Source: Acinetobacter calcoaceticus DSM 30006 = CIP 81.8 (GTDB lineage: Bacteria; Pseudomonadota; Gammaproteobacteria; Pseudomonadales; Moraxellaceae). Taken from it: a DNA stretch of 64,000 nt. Where the stretch lies: the NCBI RefSeq assembly GCF_000368965.1, contig NZ_KB849779.1, positions 1-64,000 of the forward strand, given 5' to 3'. This document shows positions 8,830 to 16,727 of the stretch, one piece after another. The notes beneath the pieces are model-generated. The model was given only the letters and a program-made list of their open reading frames with translations. It did not search any database and was not told where the DNA came from. Made by a program: the position numbers and the translations under genes. The first letter of the stretch is position 1, and each line of letters begins with the position of its first letter.

Positions 8830-9276
8830 ATGATGGGGAAATTTTTTATTGGAGCTTTGCTCTTATTGGGGATCAATACTGCTACATTTGCAGCAGACAT
8901 TACAGGTCTTTGGCAAACAATTGATGATAAGACTGGTGCGCCCAAAGCACAGGTAGAAATACGAAAAGAAGCAAATGGGACATATGCTGGAAAGATCGTT
9001 AAAGTTACACCACGCCCAGGTTATACACCTAAAGAGATTTGTGAGAGCTGCCCTGCACCATATACCAATAAACCAATTTTAGGTTCGGATATTGCAACTG
9101 GCTTAAAAAAGACAGATGAGCTTAATTATACAGGCGGGAAAATTCTAGATCCGAATACGGGCAAAGTTTATGGGCTTAAAGCAAAACTTAGTGCAACTGG
9201 TAAACGTCTCCATATGCGCGGATATCTTGGGGTTTCAGCATTAGGCCGTAATCAAATTTGGTTACGCGTAGAATAA
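8830..9276 (+). CDS. Secreted DUF2147 protein
   Basis: From the ATG at 8830 this is a 148-residue protein with a signal peptide ending TFA|AD. The mature part has the DUF2147 pattern: GLW near its start, a KAQVEI strand, a CESCPAP pair of cysteines and a GxLGxSxLGRxQxW C-terminal stretch. An AAAAGGA site six bases ahead of 8830 favours this start over the upstream ATG at 8812, which lies before that site. DUF2147 proteins are small periplasmic proteins of unknown function, often envelope- or stress-linked. It is followed by a strong terminator. Confidence 0.8.
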   Translation: MMGKFFIGALLLLGINTATFAADITGLWQTIDDKTGAPKAQVEIRKEANGTYAGKIVKVTPRPGYTPKEICESCPAPYTNKPILGSDIATGLKKTDELNYTGGKILDPNTGKVYGLKAKLSATGKRLHMRGYLGVSALGRNQIWLRVE

Positions 9277-9287
9277 AAGTTAAAAAT

Positions 9288-9316
9288 AAAAAAAGCCGCT
9301 TATGCGGCTTTTTTTA
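9288..9316. terminator. Bidirectional terminator after the DUF2147 gene
   Basis: An 8-bp GC-rich stem (9292-9299 with 9304-9311) and a 4-base loop sit between long A and T runs. It lies between the converging DUF2147 and apaH genes. Confidence 0.85.
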
Positions 9317-9368
9317 TTTTTACTCGGGTACAACCCTCATCTTGCGCTCATGAAAAGCATTGCTTTTC

Positions 9369-10211
9369 CTATATTCGCTCAGGATTATCGACAGCAAAGA
9401 TTTCTTTATCTTCAAGGCGATAAGCCATTAATTGTCGTCCCCAAACACAGCCGCCATCAATATTCTGGATTTGCTCATTGATGCTTCTACCTTCTAGCGC
9501 AGCCCAATGACCAAAAATAATCTGATGAGTCTGAGAAGCTTTACTTGGAAATTCGAACCAAGGTAAATAGCCTTCTGGCATTGGCGCATCCAGAGCATCT
9601 TTAAAACTGAACTCTAAAGCTCCTTCTGCATTGGTTAAACGCATGCGTGTCAGATAATTGGTAATACAACGTAAACGTGCTGAACCTGTTAGATTGTCTT
9701 CCCACAAATCGGGTTTTGAACCATACATTTCTGCTAAAAAAGCATCCAATACAGATAAATCTTGATGTGAGAGTACTGCTTCAACCTCTTTTGCTAGCGT
9801 TGCAGTTTTTTGTGCATCCCAAATGCAAGGTATGCCCGCATGAGTAAGAATTGTGTGCTCGTTTGGGAATAAACATAAAGGTTGTTTACGCAACCAGTCG
9901 ATTAATTCATCGCCATCAATTGCGTCAATAACATCCTGCGTACGATCTTTTTCTTTAATCTCTTTTAAACCACGTGCACCCGCAATTAAAGTCAGGTCAT
10001 GATTTCCAAGTACAGTTGCAGCAGCGCCGCGGTCAGCAAGTTTTTTAACAAAACGTAAAGCCCCCACTGAGTTTTCGCCACGAGCGACCAAATCACCCGC
10101 AAACCATAAAAAATCTTGGTCTGGATCAAAACGTATTTCTTTAAGTAAGGCTTTCAGAGCTTCAAAACACCCTTGTACATCGCCAATCACATAATTAAAA
10201 CGTTTAGTCAT
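9369..10211 (-). CDS. apaH: Symmetrical bis(5'-nucleosyl)-tetraphosphatase
   Basis: The 280-residue phosphoesterase hydrolyses Ap4A to two ADP and can remove Np4 caps from RNA. Its motifs are GDVQGC near the N terminus, GDLVARGENS, GNHD and THAG, all metal ligands of the PPP fold. It starts directly after the stop of rsmA and so is the last gene of a pdxA-rsmA-apaH operon. In E. coli apaG lies between rsmA and apaH; it is absent here. Confidence 0.95.
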   Translation of the reverse strand: MTKRFNYVIGDVQGCFEALKALLKEIRFDPDQDFLWFAGDLVARGENSVGALRFVKKLADRGAAATVLGNHDLTLIAGARGLKEIKEKDRTQDVIDAIDGDELIDWLRKQPLCLFPNEHTILTHAGIPCIWDAQKTATLAKEVEAVLSHQDLSVLDAFLAEMYGSKPDLWEDNLTGSARLRCITNYLTRMRLTNAEGALEFSFKDALDAPMPEGYLPWFEFPSKASQTHQIIFGHWAALEGRSINEQIQNIDGGCVWGRQLMAYRLEDKEIFAVDNPERI

Positions 10212-11024
10212 TTATCCCACCATTTGATCGGCTAAAGCAACAAATTGAGTCAATGTTAAAGTTTCCGGACGAGCCATCGGATCAACGCCTGCTTTTTCAA
10301 AGCCATCTTCAGCGATCATACCTTTAAGACTATTTCTTAGGGTTTTACGACGTTGGGTAAATACATGACCAACCAACCGAGCTAAAGCTTTTTCATCTTT
10401 TGCAATAATTGGCTTTTGTTCATAGGGAACAAGGCGGAAAACAGCACTCGTTACTTTAGGTGGTGGATTAAATGCGCCAGCTGGCACTTCAAATAAAAAC
10501 GTTGGTTGGCAATAATACTGAATCATTACCGACAAGCGACCATATTCTTTTGTGTTTGGTTCAGCCGTAATACGGTCAACCACCTCTTTTTGGAGCATAA
10601 AGTGCATGTCTTTCACTTTACTGCCAAATTCCAAGAGATGAAAAAGTAATGGGGTTGAAATGTTATAAGGTAAATTACCAACCACACGTAATGGTCGACC
10701 ATCTTTTACCAGTTCACTAAAATCATATTTTAATGCATCAGCTTCTATAATCGTTAAACGTTCAGGATGTGGAACGCGTTCTGGTAAGCCTGCTGCTAAA
10801 TCACGATCTAGCTCAACAACTGTTAATGCATCACATTCCCCAATTAAAGGAGATGTTAATGCGGCCAAACCAGGTCCAATTTCGACAACATTTTCACCCG
10901 GACGCGGATTTACCGAGCGCACGATTTTGGCAATGACTCGCTGATCATGTAAGAAGTTTTGACCAAAACGTTTACGAGCTTTATGCCCTTCATCTTTCGG
11001 GTTTAGGGCATTAATTTGATACAT
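10212..11024 (-). CDS. rsmA: 16S rRNA dimethyladenosine transferase KsgA/RsmA
   Basis: The 270-residue SAM-dependent methyltransferase dimethylates two adjacent adenosines in the 3' hairpin of 16S rRNA during 30S maturation. Conserved features are the RFGQNFLHD start, the EIGPG SAM-binding loop and the NLPYNIST catalytic motif. It lies between pdxA (23-base gap) and apaH (no gap), as expected for this conserved operon. Confidence 0.96.
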   Translation of the reverse strand: MYQINALNPKDEGHKARKRFGQNFLHDQRVIAKIVRSVNPRPGENVVEIGPGLAALTSPLIGECDALTVVELDRDLAAGLPERVPHPERLTIIEADALKYDFSELVKDGRPLRVVGNLPYNISTPLLFHLLEFGSKVKDMHFMLQKEVVDRITAEPNTKEYGRLSVMIQYYCQPTFLFEVPAGAFNPPPKVTSAVFRLVPYEQKPIIAKDEKALARLVGHVFTQRRKTLRNSLKGMIAEDGFEKAGVDPMARPETLTLTQFVALADQMVG

Positions 11025-11047
11025 AGAACATTTCCAACATGAAAAAT

Positions 11048-12031
11048 TTAGCTCGCTGCCAAAGATAAAGCTAAATCGACAGCGACATTTAAACTTGAGC
11101 TTTTTGCCAAACCGGTACCGGCCAAAGACAATGCCGTGCCATGATCGACCGAAGTTCGGATGAATGGCAAACCCAATGTAATATTGATGGCCTCACCAAA
11201 CCCTTGTGATTTTAACACAGGTAAACCTTGATCATGGTACATGGCAAGTACAGCGTCAGCATTTTTAAGATGTTCAGGGGTAAATAAGGTATCCGCAGGC
11301 AAGCTTAGACTCATTTTAATCCCTTGTGCCCGATAACTTTCGAGTACTGGATTAATCGTTTCTATTTCTTCACGTCCTAAATACCCATCTTCACCCGCGT
11401 GAGGATTTAATCCGCAAACAAGTACGCGCGGATCCATAATCTTAAATTTAGTTTTTAAATCATGTAATAAAATATCAATGACCTGATGCAAACGCTCTTT
11501 GGTAATTGCATCTGCAACATCTCTTAAGGGCAAATGTGTAGTAGCTAAAGCAACACGTAAGGTCTTGGTTGCAAGCATCATGACGACACGCTCTACACCT
11601 GCAAACTCTTGGTAGTATTCAGTGTGTCCACTAAACAAAATACCTGCATCGTTAATGACCGACTTTTGCACAGGAGCAGTGGCAACCCCAACACTTTTAC
11701 CAGACATTGCATAATCAGCTGAACGGCGTAATTGTTCTAATACATAAGCTGCATTAGCTGAGTTTAATTGCCCATCAACAACCGCCGTTTCTAAAGGTAC
11801 ATGCTCTATATAAAGTTCACCTGAAGACGACGATTCAGCTTGTCCCGTATATTCTATAAACTGAATATTTATACCGAGTTTCTGGGCACGTTGTTCTAAT
11901 AAATTCCAGTCACCCAAAATAACAAGTGGGCGTTCATCAACTCGCTTAGCCAAGCTCAAGCAAATATCTGGACCAATACCAGCCGGCTCACCGGAAGTGA
12001 CATATAAAGGCAGCACAATCACCCCAGACAC
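11048..12031 (-). CDS. pdxA: 4-hydroxythreonine-4-phosphate dehydrogenase
   Basis: The 327-residue enzyme acts in pyridoxal 5'-phosphate synthesis. The TSGEPAGIGPD N-terminal motif, the metal-binding FSGHTEY, the CGLNPHAGEDG segment and MYHDQGLP are all typical of PdxA. The start is a GTG at 12031. In relatives surA lies upstream; here the upstream gene is the divergent rplM, so pdxA has its own promoter region within about 170 bases. Confidence 0.95.
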   Translation of the reverse strand: MSGVIVLPLYVTSGEPAGIGPDICLSLAKRVDERPLVILGDWNLLEQRAQKLGINIQFIEYTGQAESSSSGELYIEHVPLETAVVDGQLNSANAAYVLEQLRRSADYAMSGKSVGVATAPVQKSVINDAGILFSGHTEYYQEFAGVERVVMMLATKTLRVALATTHLPLRDVADAITKERLHQVIDILLHDLKTKFKIMDPRVLVCGLNPHAGEDGYLGREEIETINPVLESYRAQGIKMSLSLPADTLFTPEHLKNADAVLAMYHDQGLPVLKSQGFGEAINITLGLPFIRTSVDHGTALSLAGTGLAKSSSLNVAVDLALSLAAS

Positions 12032-12113
12032 ATAACGAAAATTTGTTTGATTTTAACATATCCCGCATTCATCAGTTTATGGATTAAATTATATGGCTTA
12101 AACTGGATTTTTC

Positions 12114-12142
12114 TTGTGACTTTGAACAAACTCGTTTAGAAT
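12114..12142 (+). promoter_or_regulatory. rplM-rpsI promoter
   Basis: TTGTGA (12114-12119) and TAGAAT (12137-12142) are 17 bases apart on the plus strand, followed by a GC-containing discriminator. Initiation near 12149 would give a leader of about 55 bases. Confidence 0.6.
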
Positions 12143-12155
12143 GCTCGCTCCTTTT

Positions 12156-12202
12156 GTTTGGACAGATTCCATAGTCCAAACCAACTATAATAGGTAGTGG
12201 TT
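12156..12202 (+). promoter_or_regulatory. Structured rplM leader, candidate L13 translational operator
   Basis: Two overlapping hairpins fill the leader. An 8-bp perfect stem pairs 12156-12163 with 12174-12181. A second pairs 12179-12187 with 12195-12202 with one bulged base. They share bases 12179-12181, so complete versions of both cannot form together, and the second brings the initiation region, two bases before the start codon, into structure. In E. coli L13 represses its own mRNA at a leader site; similar control here is inferred. Confidence 0.5.
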
Positions 12203-12204
12203 TA

Positions 12205-12633
12205 ATGAAAACTCTCAGCGCTAAGCCAGCTGAAGTTCAACATGACTGGTATGTTGTTGATGCTTCTGGCAAAACTTTAGGTCGCCTTGCGACTGAAATC
12301 GCTCGTCGTTTACGCGGTAAGCACAAAACTTCTTATACTCCTCACGTTGACACTGGCGATTACATCGTTGTGATTAATGCTGAACAAGTTCAAGTGACTG
12401 GTAAAAAAGCACTTGATAAGAAATATTATCGCCATACTGGTTTCCCTGGTGGTATCCGTGAGACTAACTTCGAGAAGTTAATTGCTCACAAGCCTGAAGC
12501 TGTTCTTGAAAAAGCAGTTAAAGGCATGTTACCAAAAGGTCCTCTTGGTTATGCAATGATCAAAAAAATGAAAGTGTACGCTGGTACTGAGCATCCGCAT
12601 GCTGCTCAACAGCCACAAGTTTTGGACATCTAA
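12205..12633 (+). CDS. rplM: 50S ribosomal protein L13
   Basis: The 142-residue protein matches bacterial L13 over its full length ([15 protein letters not shown] near the start, the [10 protein letters not shown] strand and MLPKGPLG). It is an early-assembly protein of the large subunit. It heads the rplM-rpsI operon, 12 bases ahead of rpsI. No strong Shine-Dalgarno sequence is visible; the nearest purine-rich stretch is GGTAGTGG inside the leader hairpin, which fits control at translation initiation. Confidence 0.98.
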   Translation: MKTLSAKPAEVQHDWYVVDASGKTLGRLATEIARRLRGKHKTSYTPHVDTGDYIVVINAEQVQVTGKKALDKKYYRHTGFPGGIRETNFEKLIAHKPEAVLEKAVKGMLPKGPLGYAMIKKMKVYAGTEHPHAAQQPQVLDI

Positions 12634-12645
12634 GGGATACAGCAC

Positions 12646-13032
12646 ATGGCTACTAATTATGGTACAGGTCGCCGTAAGACCGCAACTGCACGTGTTTTCT
12701 TGTCAGCTGGTACAGGCAAACTCGTTATTAACAACCGTACTTTAGAGCAATATTTCGGTCGTGAAACTGCTCGTATGGTTGTTCGTCAACCTTTAGAACT
12801 TTTAGAAGTTACTGAAAAGTTTGACCTTTACATCACTGTTAAAGGTGGTGGTATTGGTGGTCAAGCTGGCGCGATCCGTCACGGTATTACTCGTGCGCTT
12901 ATCGCTGCTGACGAAACTTTAAAACCTGTTCTTCGTCAAGCTGGTTTCGTTACTCGTGATGCTCGTGAAGTTGAACGTAAGAAACTTGGTTTACGTAAAG
13001 CTCGTAAACGTCCTCAATTCTCTAAACGTTAA
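12646..13032 (+). CDS. rpsI: 30S ribosomal protein S9
   Basis: The 128-residue protein has the S9 signatures [14 protein letters not shown] at the start, [19 protein letters not shown] in the middle and the basic tail ending QFSKR that reaches the decoding centre and contacts tRNA. It is cotranscribed with rplM and followed by a strong terminator. Confidence 0.98.
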   Translation: MATNYGTGRRKTATARVFLSAGTGKLVINNRTLEQYFGRETARMVVRQPLELLEVTEKFDLYITVKGGGIGGQAGAIRHGITRALIAADETLKPVLRQAGFVTRDAREVERKKLGLRKARKRPQFSKR

Positions 13033-13052
13033 TTCGTTTATCGAGTTGGACA

Positions 13053-13084
13053 AAAAGCCTTGGATTTTTCCAAGGCTTTTTTAT
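13053..13084 (+). terminator. Terminator of rplM-rpsI
   Basis: A 12-bp perfect stem (13053-13064 with 13069-13080) with a 4-base loop is followed by a T run. Confidence 0.9.
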
Positions 13085-13206
13085 TATGAAAATAGAACAA
13101 TAAAATGCAAACTTATAAATATAAACAAACTATCTCTTTAGAACCGTGATTTCCTAGAGCATTTTTAGTATCCTAATCGATTCACTCAACCACGTCGTCT
13201 TGTGAT

Positions 13207-13860
13207 ATGTCGGTCGAAAACACCTCTATTCAGGGGATTACCCTTTACAGTCATGCTGATGATTTCCGTTCTCACTGGATTCGTTTCTTATTAGCAGAAA
13301 AGCAAATCAAATATCAATTGATCGTAACTGACCATGAAGACGAAGATTTAGCAAGTTTAAATCCTTATAACCAATTGCCGATGTTGGTCGAGCAAAACCT
13401 TAAATTATTTTCAGCGCCTATTATTGCTGAATATTTAGATGATCGTTATCGCCAAGGTAAGCTTTACGCAGATGCGCCAATGATGCGTGCAGAGCAGCGT
13501 CAATATATATGGAGACTTGAAAACGACTGGTTCAAATTAGCAGATCAGATGTTAAAGCATGCTGATTCTTTAAATGTCGAACAAAAGCAAAAAGCTCAAA
13601 AAGAATTACGTGAAACTTTAATTTCACTTACTCCCCTATTTCAGCATTTCCCCTATTTTATGTCTGAAAATTTCACCATCTTGGACTGTATGCTTGCCCC
13701 TATTTTCTTAAGGCTAAACAGCATGGGAATCGATTTACCGAAACAGCACTGCCGACCGATACTTTTGTATTGTAAACGTATCTTTGAGAGGCCTTCTTTT
13801 GCTAAATCAATGACGGCTCAAGAGAAAAACCGTTACAATGAACTATTAAATATGGAATAG
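13207..13860 (+). CDS. sspA: Stringent starvation protein A
   Basis: The 217-residue protein has a glutathione S-transferase fold: an N-terminal thioredoxin-like part (about 10-85, with a NQLPMLVE turn) and a helical C-terminal part. SspA binds RNA polymerase and alters promoter choice during starvation and acid stress; it has no GST activity in studied members. It sits after rplM-rpsI and before sspB as in E. coli. The position, length and partner make the call secure. Confidence 0.92.
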   Translation: MSVENTSIQGITLYSHADDFRSHWIRFLLAEKQIKYQLIVTDHEDEDLASLNPYNQLPMLVEQNLKLFSAPIIAEYLDDRYRQGKLYADAPMMRAEQRQYIWRLENDWFKLADQMLKHADSLNVEQKQKAQKELRETLISLTPLFQHFPYFMSENFTILDCMLAPIFLRLNSMGIDLPKQHCRPILLYCKRIFERPSFAKSMTAQEKNRYNELLNME

Positions 13861-13866
13861 TGTGAT

Positions 13867-14298
13867 ATGTCTGAGCAACCTATTGATTTAACCCCTACAC
13901 GTCCTTATCTTGCTCGTGCAATCTATGAATGGATTTGCGATAACCAGCTTACTCCTTATCTATTAGTGGATGCGACACAGCCATATACCGATGTTCCACA
14001 GCAATTTGTTAAAGATGGGCAAATCGTTTTGAATATCGTGCCTCATGCTGTTCATCAACTTCTTATTGCTAATGAAGCCATTACTTTTTCTGCCCGTTTC
14101 GGGGGGGCATCGAAAGACATTTATGTACCTATTCAAGCAGTTTTAGGTATTTATGCACGCGAGAATGGACAAGGTTTATTCTTTGATCCTGAAGAATATG
14201 CCAATGTAGCGCCTGTAGAAAATACCGTAGAGCCAGAAGTACAAGAAGCTGACACAACATCGACCAAGAAAAAACCAACGTTAAGAATTTTAGATTAA
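13867..14298 (+). CDS. sspB: ClpXP protease specificity-enhancing factor SspB
   Basis: The 143-residue adaptor delivers ssrA-tagged proteins to ClpXP. The folded domain (about 5-110) shows RPYLARAIYEW, YLLVD and the FSARFGG substrate-binding strand. A flexible acidic linker follows and ends in a basic/hydrophobic tail (KKKPTLRILD) that corresponds to the ClpX-binding XB motif. It follows sspA by 6 bases. Confidence 0.93.
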   Translation: MSEQPIDLTPTRPYLARAIYEWICDNQLTPYLLVDATQPYTDVPQQFVKDGQIVLNIVPHAVHQLLIANEAITFSARFGGASKDIYVPIQAVLGIYARENGQGLFFDPEEYANVAPVENTVEPEVQEADTTSTKKKPTLRILD

Positions 14299-14315
14299 AT
14301 TTAGAGGAAGAAAGC

Positions 14316-14972
14316 ATGGCATTTGATTTAGTCCAATACTTTGCTGAGCAGATAAAAATTCAAAAGCCTCAGCTTTTAAATCAATATCCAGTTAATGAAA
14401 AAAATAAACTGATTGATGAGGTGAATATTCTTACGCTTGGAAAACTGATTAGTTTATGGCGCCAAGATGACAATAAGATTTATCATGAAGTAAAATCGGC
14501 AGATCCACTTTATATTCAGGAAGTTGCTCGACATTTAACAACTTCTAAGCATAACCAGTCAACTTTAAAAAATTCAGAATTAGAACAGAGTATTTCTGAA
14601 ATTTTAACTTTGCAATTGGCTGAACTTAACCAGCTCGATGAAACAGGTGGTTTTGGGCATAATGGCCTAAAAGAATTAATTTTAGGTCAAGTCGAACACT
14701 TATCAGGTCAGGCAGAAGATTGGGTTTGGTCAACAAACCACCTAAATGAATTAATTGGTTCTAAACCTATGGAACAAGAAGAGCTATCATTGGATACAAC
14801 AATGAAGGAGTTCAACCAAATGGTTCACCAAGCCCAACCTCATCATGATGACATGCATATTGAAGAACAAGCTGCCGAGATGTCTGTACCAACATGGTCA
14901 AAAATTATTGCCCCTGTCGTTGCTTTAGCAATTTTGGGCTACCTCTATTGTATTTATACACAGCTCGTTTAG
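14316..14972 (+). CDS. Unknown tail-anchored membrane protein
   Basis: I do not recognise this 218-residue protein. It is acidic, predicted mainly helical, has no signal peptide and ends in a single hydrophobic helix (about 195-214), so it looks like a cytoplasmic protein anchored by its C terminus. It follows sspB by 17 bases with a good AGAGGAAG ribosome site and ends at a strong terminator, so it is probably co-transcribed with sspA-sspB. A second unrelated-looking protein with the same topology occurs at 62347-63339. Confidence 0.6.
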   Translation: MAFDLVQYFAEQIKIQKPQLLNQYPVNEKNKLIDEVNILTLGKLISLWRQDDNKIYHEVKSADPLYIQEVARHLTTSKHNQSTLKNSELEQSISEILTLQLAELNQLDETGGFGHNGLKELILGQVEHLSGQAEDWVWSTNHLNELIGSKPMEQEELSLDTTMKEFNQMVHQAQPHHDDMHIEEQAAEMSVPTWSKIIAPVVALAILGYLYCIYTQLV

Positions 14973-14987
14973 TTTGATCATTGTTAT

Positions 14988-15018
14988 AAAAAAGGGGAAT
15001 TTGTTATTCCCCTTTTTG
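14988..15018 (+). terminator. Terminator of the sspA-sspB unit
   Basis: A 10-bp stem (14991-15000 with 15006-15015), 5-base loop and T run follow the tail-anchored protein gene. Confidence 0.85.
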
Positions 15019-15219
15019 ATTAAAATTAGCATATTTTATGAATCAATATTGTATTAATATTCTATTACAATTATTTTATCTAAGTTTGAAAATATATAAT
15101 GTAAACCGCAGCACAGTATTAAAAGTATAATGTAAAAGTAATCTTATAATATTTTTTATAATCTGACATTTTCCGTCACTTATTCCCCAAAACTAAAACT
15201 TCACACGTTACTTGGTTGA
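15019..15219. other. AT-rich intergenic region upstream of the roadblock/GTPase cassette
   Basis: This very AT-rich stretch lies between the sspB-unit terminator and the cassette promoter. It holds no convincing open frame or RNA. With the promoter and leader, the gap between genes here is about 340 bases, unusually long for this window, which leaves room for regulator binding sites. I could not define any. Confidence 0.5.
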
Positions 15220-15247
15220 TTGACTTCAATTTGTGCAGAAATATAAT
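15220..15247 (+). promoter_or_regulatory. Promoter of the roadblock/GTPase cassette
   Basis: TTGACT (15220-15225) and a perfect TATAAT (15242-15247) are 16 bases apart. The leader of about 55 bases contains a short hairpin (15258-15266 with about 15270-15278) before the ATG at 15311. Confidence 0.75.
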
Positions 15248-15310
15248 GAATTTCAACTACTTTTAGGAAAAAGTAGTAAATATAATTTTAGAATCCTGAG
15301 AGATAAAAAC

Positions 15311-15670
15311 ATGGCTAAACTTTCTTTAGATAGCTTAACTGAAATTGATGGTTTTATTGCTTCTGCACTTGTTGATTCAGAAAGCGGTTTATCACTTGCA
15401 ACACAAGGTGGTGGGGAAATTGATTTAGAATTGGCTGCTGCAGGAAACACGGAAGTAATTCGCGCAAAGCGAAATATCGCCAATGCATTGAAATTGAATG
15501 ATAATATTGAAGATATTTTAATTACTTTAGGTAAGGCTTACCACTTAATTCGACCTTTAGAAAGTAATAATAATTTGTTCCTTTACTTAGTGCTTGACCG
15601 CAGCAAATCTAATTTAGCTATGGCCCGTCATGAGTTAAAGTCATTTGAAAAAGAGCTAGACTTTAGCTGA
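15311..15670 (+). CDS. Roadblock/LC7-domain protein 1
   Basis: From ATG 15311 the protein has 119 residues. Its N-terminal half reads like a roadblock/LC7 domain: helix, then [20 protein letters not shown], the strand-turn-strand typical of the MglB/CvnB family, then an acidic helix and two more strands. Such proteins dimerise and serve as GAPs or scaffolds for small Ras-like GTPases. It is the first gene of a cassette that also encodes a GTPase and a second roadblock protein. The upstream in-frame TTG at 15233 lies before the promoter -10 box and was rejected. A strong hairpin follows the stop codon. Confidence 0.75.
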   Translation: MAKLSLDSLTEIDGFIASALVDSESGLSLATQGGGEIDLELAAAGNTEVIRAKRNIANALKLNDNIEDILITLGKAYHLIRPLESNNNLFLYLVLDRSKSNLAMARHELKSFEKELDFS

Positions 15671-15680
15671 TTAATCTAAG

Positions 15681-15713
15681 ATGTGCTTTTTATATTTATT
15701 ATAAAAAGCACAT
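15681..15713 (+). promoter_or_regulatory. Perfect intercistronic hairpin after roadblock gene 1
   Basis: A 14-bp perfect stem (15681-15694 with 15700-15713) and a 5-base loop lie between the first and second genes of the cassette. The downstream sequence lacks a good T run, so it may be a leaky terminator or an mRNA 3'-end stabiliser that raises expression of the first gene over the rest. Confidence 0.6.
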
Positions 15714-15753
15714 TAAAACTTCTATCTTATTCAATAAAATTTAATGTGATACT

Positions 15754-16719
15754 ATGGATAGGCATTGCATAAATATTGCAACTTCTGGTTTAAACTCAAA
15801 AGTTTCAGATGAATTAAAAATACTAATCAGAAATTTTATATCTAATCAATACGGTATTAATTGGGTTAACATTTCAAGTAATCATATTGATCTATTATTA
15901 ATTAACGAAAATTTTTTTGACTCTGACAATATTCAAAACATTCTTCAAAAGAAAAAGTTTCCTTATTTAAAAATTAGTAAAACTCCTTCAAAAAATGGAT
16001 ATCAAGTTTATGAACATACTCTGTATCTACCCCTAGAAAAAGTAGAACCTTTGTTAGAGTGGCTACAAAAAAATCTATTATCATTTTTAAATCAAAGTAG
16101 TGTTGCGATAGTTCCAGATTTATCTACTGAGCTCCTCATTATTGATGAGCAATTTATAAGAAATTTACATAGTCCAGAAAATACTAAATTACATTTATTT
16201 GATGATAAAGGCACTCTAGCTATTATTGATAACAGAGCTCAAATTGCTTGGGTAGAACCTTCTCGTCAAAAAGCACATACCAATATGAGCTTTAACTTTG
16301 CTTTTGCTAAAACATCTGATTTTACTAAGGTTTCTCGTAAAAAAAGTTATTGCTTACAAGACTGGTTATGGAACCTAGTTTGGTGTTCAAAAGACTTTGA
16401 AAATTTAGCTTCAGTTGATGGTTACTTCAAAATCGATCATTGGCCACAGCCTTACCAAAAAGAATATAGAAAAGTGAGCCTACAACTCTCCGCATGTTTT
16501 ATACAGGGTGCAAAAATTACCGATGTTGCTAAACAACTCAACTTATCAATCGACGATGTCTTACGCTTCATTACGGCTTGTGTAATGGCAAATAACGGAA
16601 GATTTGTTTCTGCGAATAAATGCTCTTACGCACCAAACCCTCATTTAGAAACTTCAAATATAGACAATCATTTTTTTAAAAATTTTATAGGGAAGATTAG
16701 ACGCCGCTTTGGTCTTTAG
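15754..16719 (+). CDS. Unknown protein of the roadblock/GTPase cassette; possible pseudo-receiver plus C-terminal HTH
   Basis: I do not recognise this 321-residue, AT-rich-coded protein. The first 105 residues alternate strands and helices like a CheY fold (hydrophobic strands near 5-9, 35-40, 45-51, 70-74 and 88-92, ending LPLEKVEPLLEWL) but lack a clear phosphoacceptor pocket, so a pseudo-receiver is possible. Residues about 253-286 (GAKITDVAKQLNLSIDDVL and following) look like a helix-turn-helix. In Streptomyces conservons the roadblock, a DUF742 winged-helix protein and the GTPase are neighbours, and this gene takes the DUF742 position. Gap to the GTPase gene is 8 bases, so the two are co-translated. 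Confidence 0.5.
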   Translation: MDRHCINIATSGLNSKVSDELKILIRNFISNQYGINWVNISSNHIDLLLINENFFDSDNIQNILQKKKFPYLKISKTPSKNGYQVYEHTLYLPLEKVEPLLEWLQKNLLSFLNQSSVAIVPDLSTELLIIDEQFIRNLHSPENTKLHLFDDKGTLAIIDNRAQIAWVEPSRQKAHTNMSFNFAFAKTSDFTKVSRKKSYCLQDWLWNLVWCSKDFENLASVDGYFKIDHWPQPYQKEYRKVSLQLSACFIQGAKITDVAKQLNLSIDDVLRFITACVMANNGRFVSANKCSYAPNPHLETSNIDNHFFKNFIGKIRRRFGL

Positions 16720-16727
16720 GAAACATT

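Noticed and set aside
12956..13141. Frame of 61 codons overlapping the end of rpsI
   Set aside because: It is an out-of-frame shadow crossing the rpsI stop and terminator.
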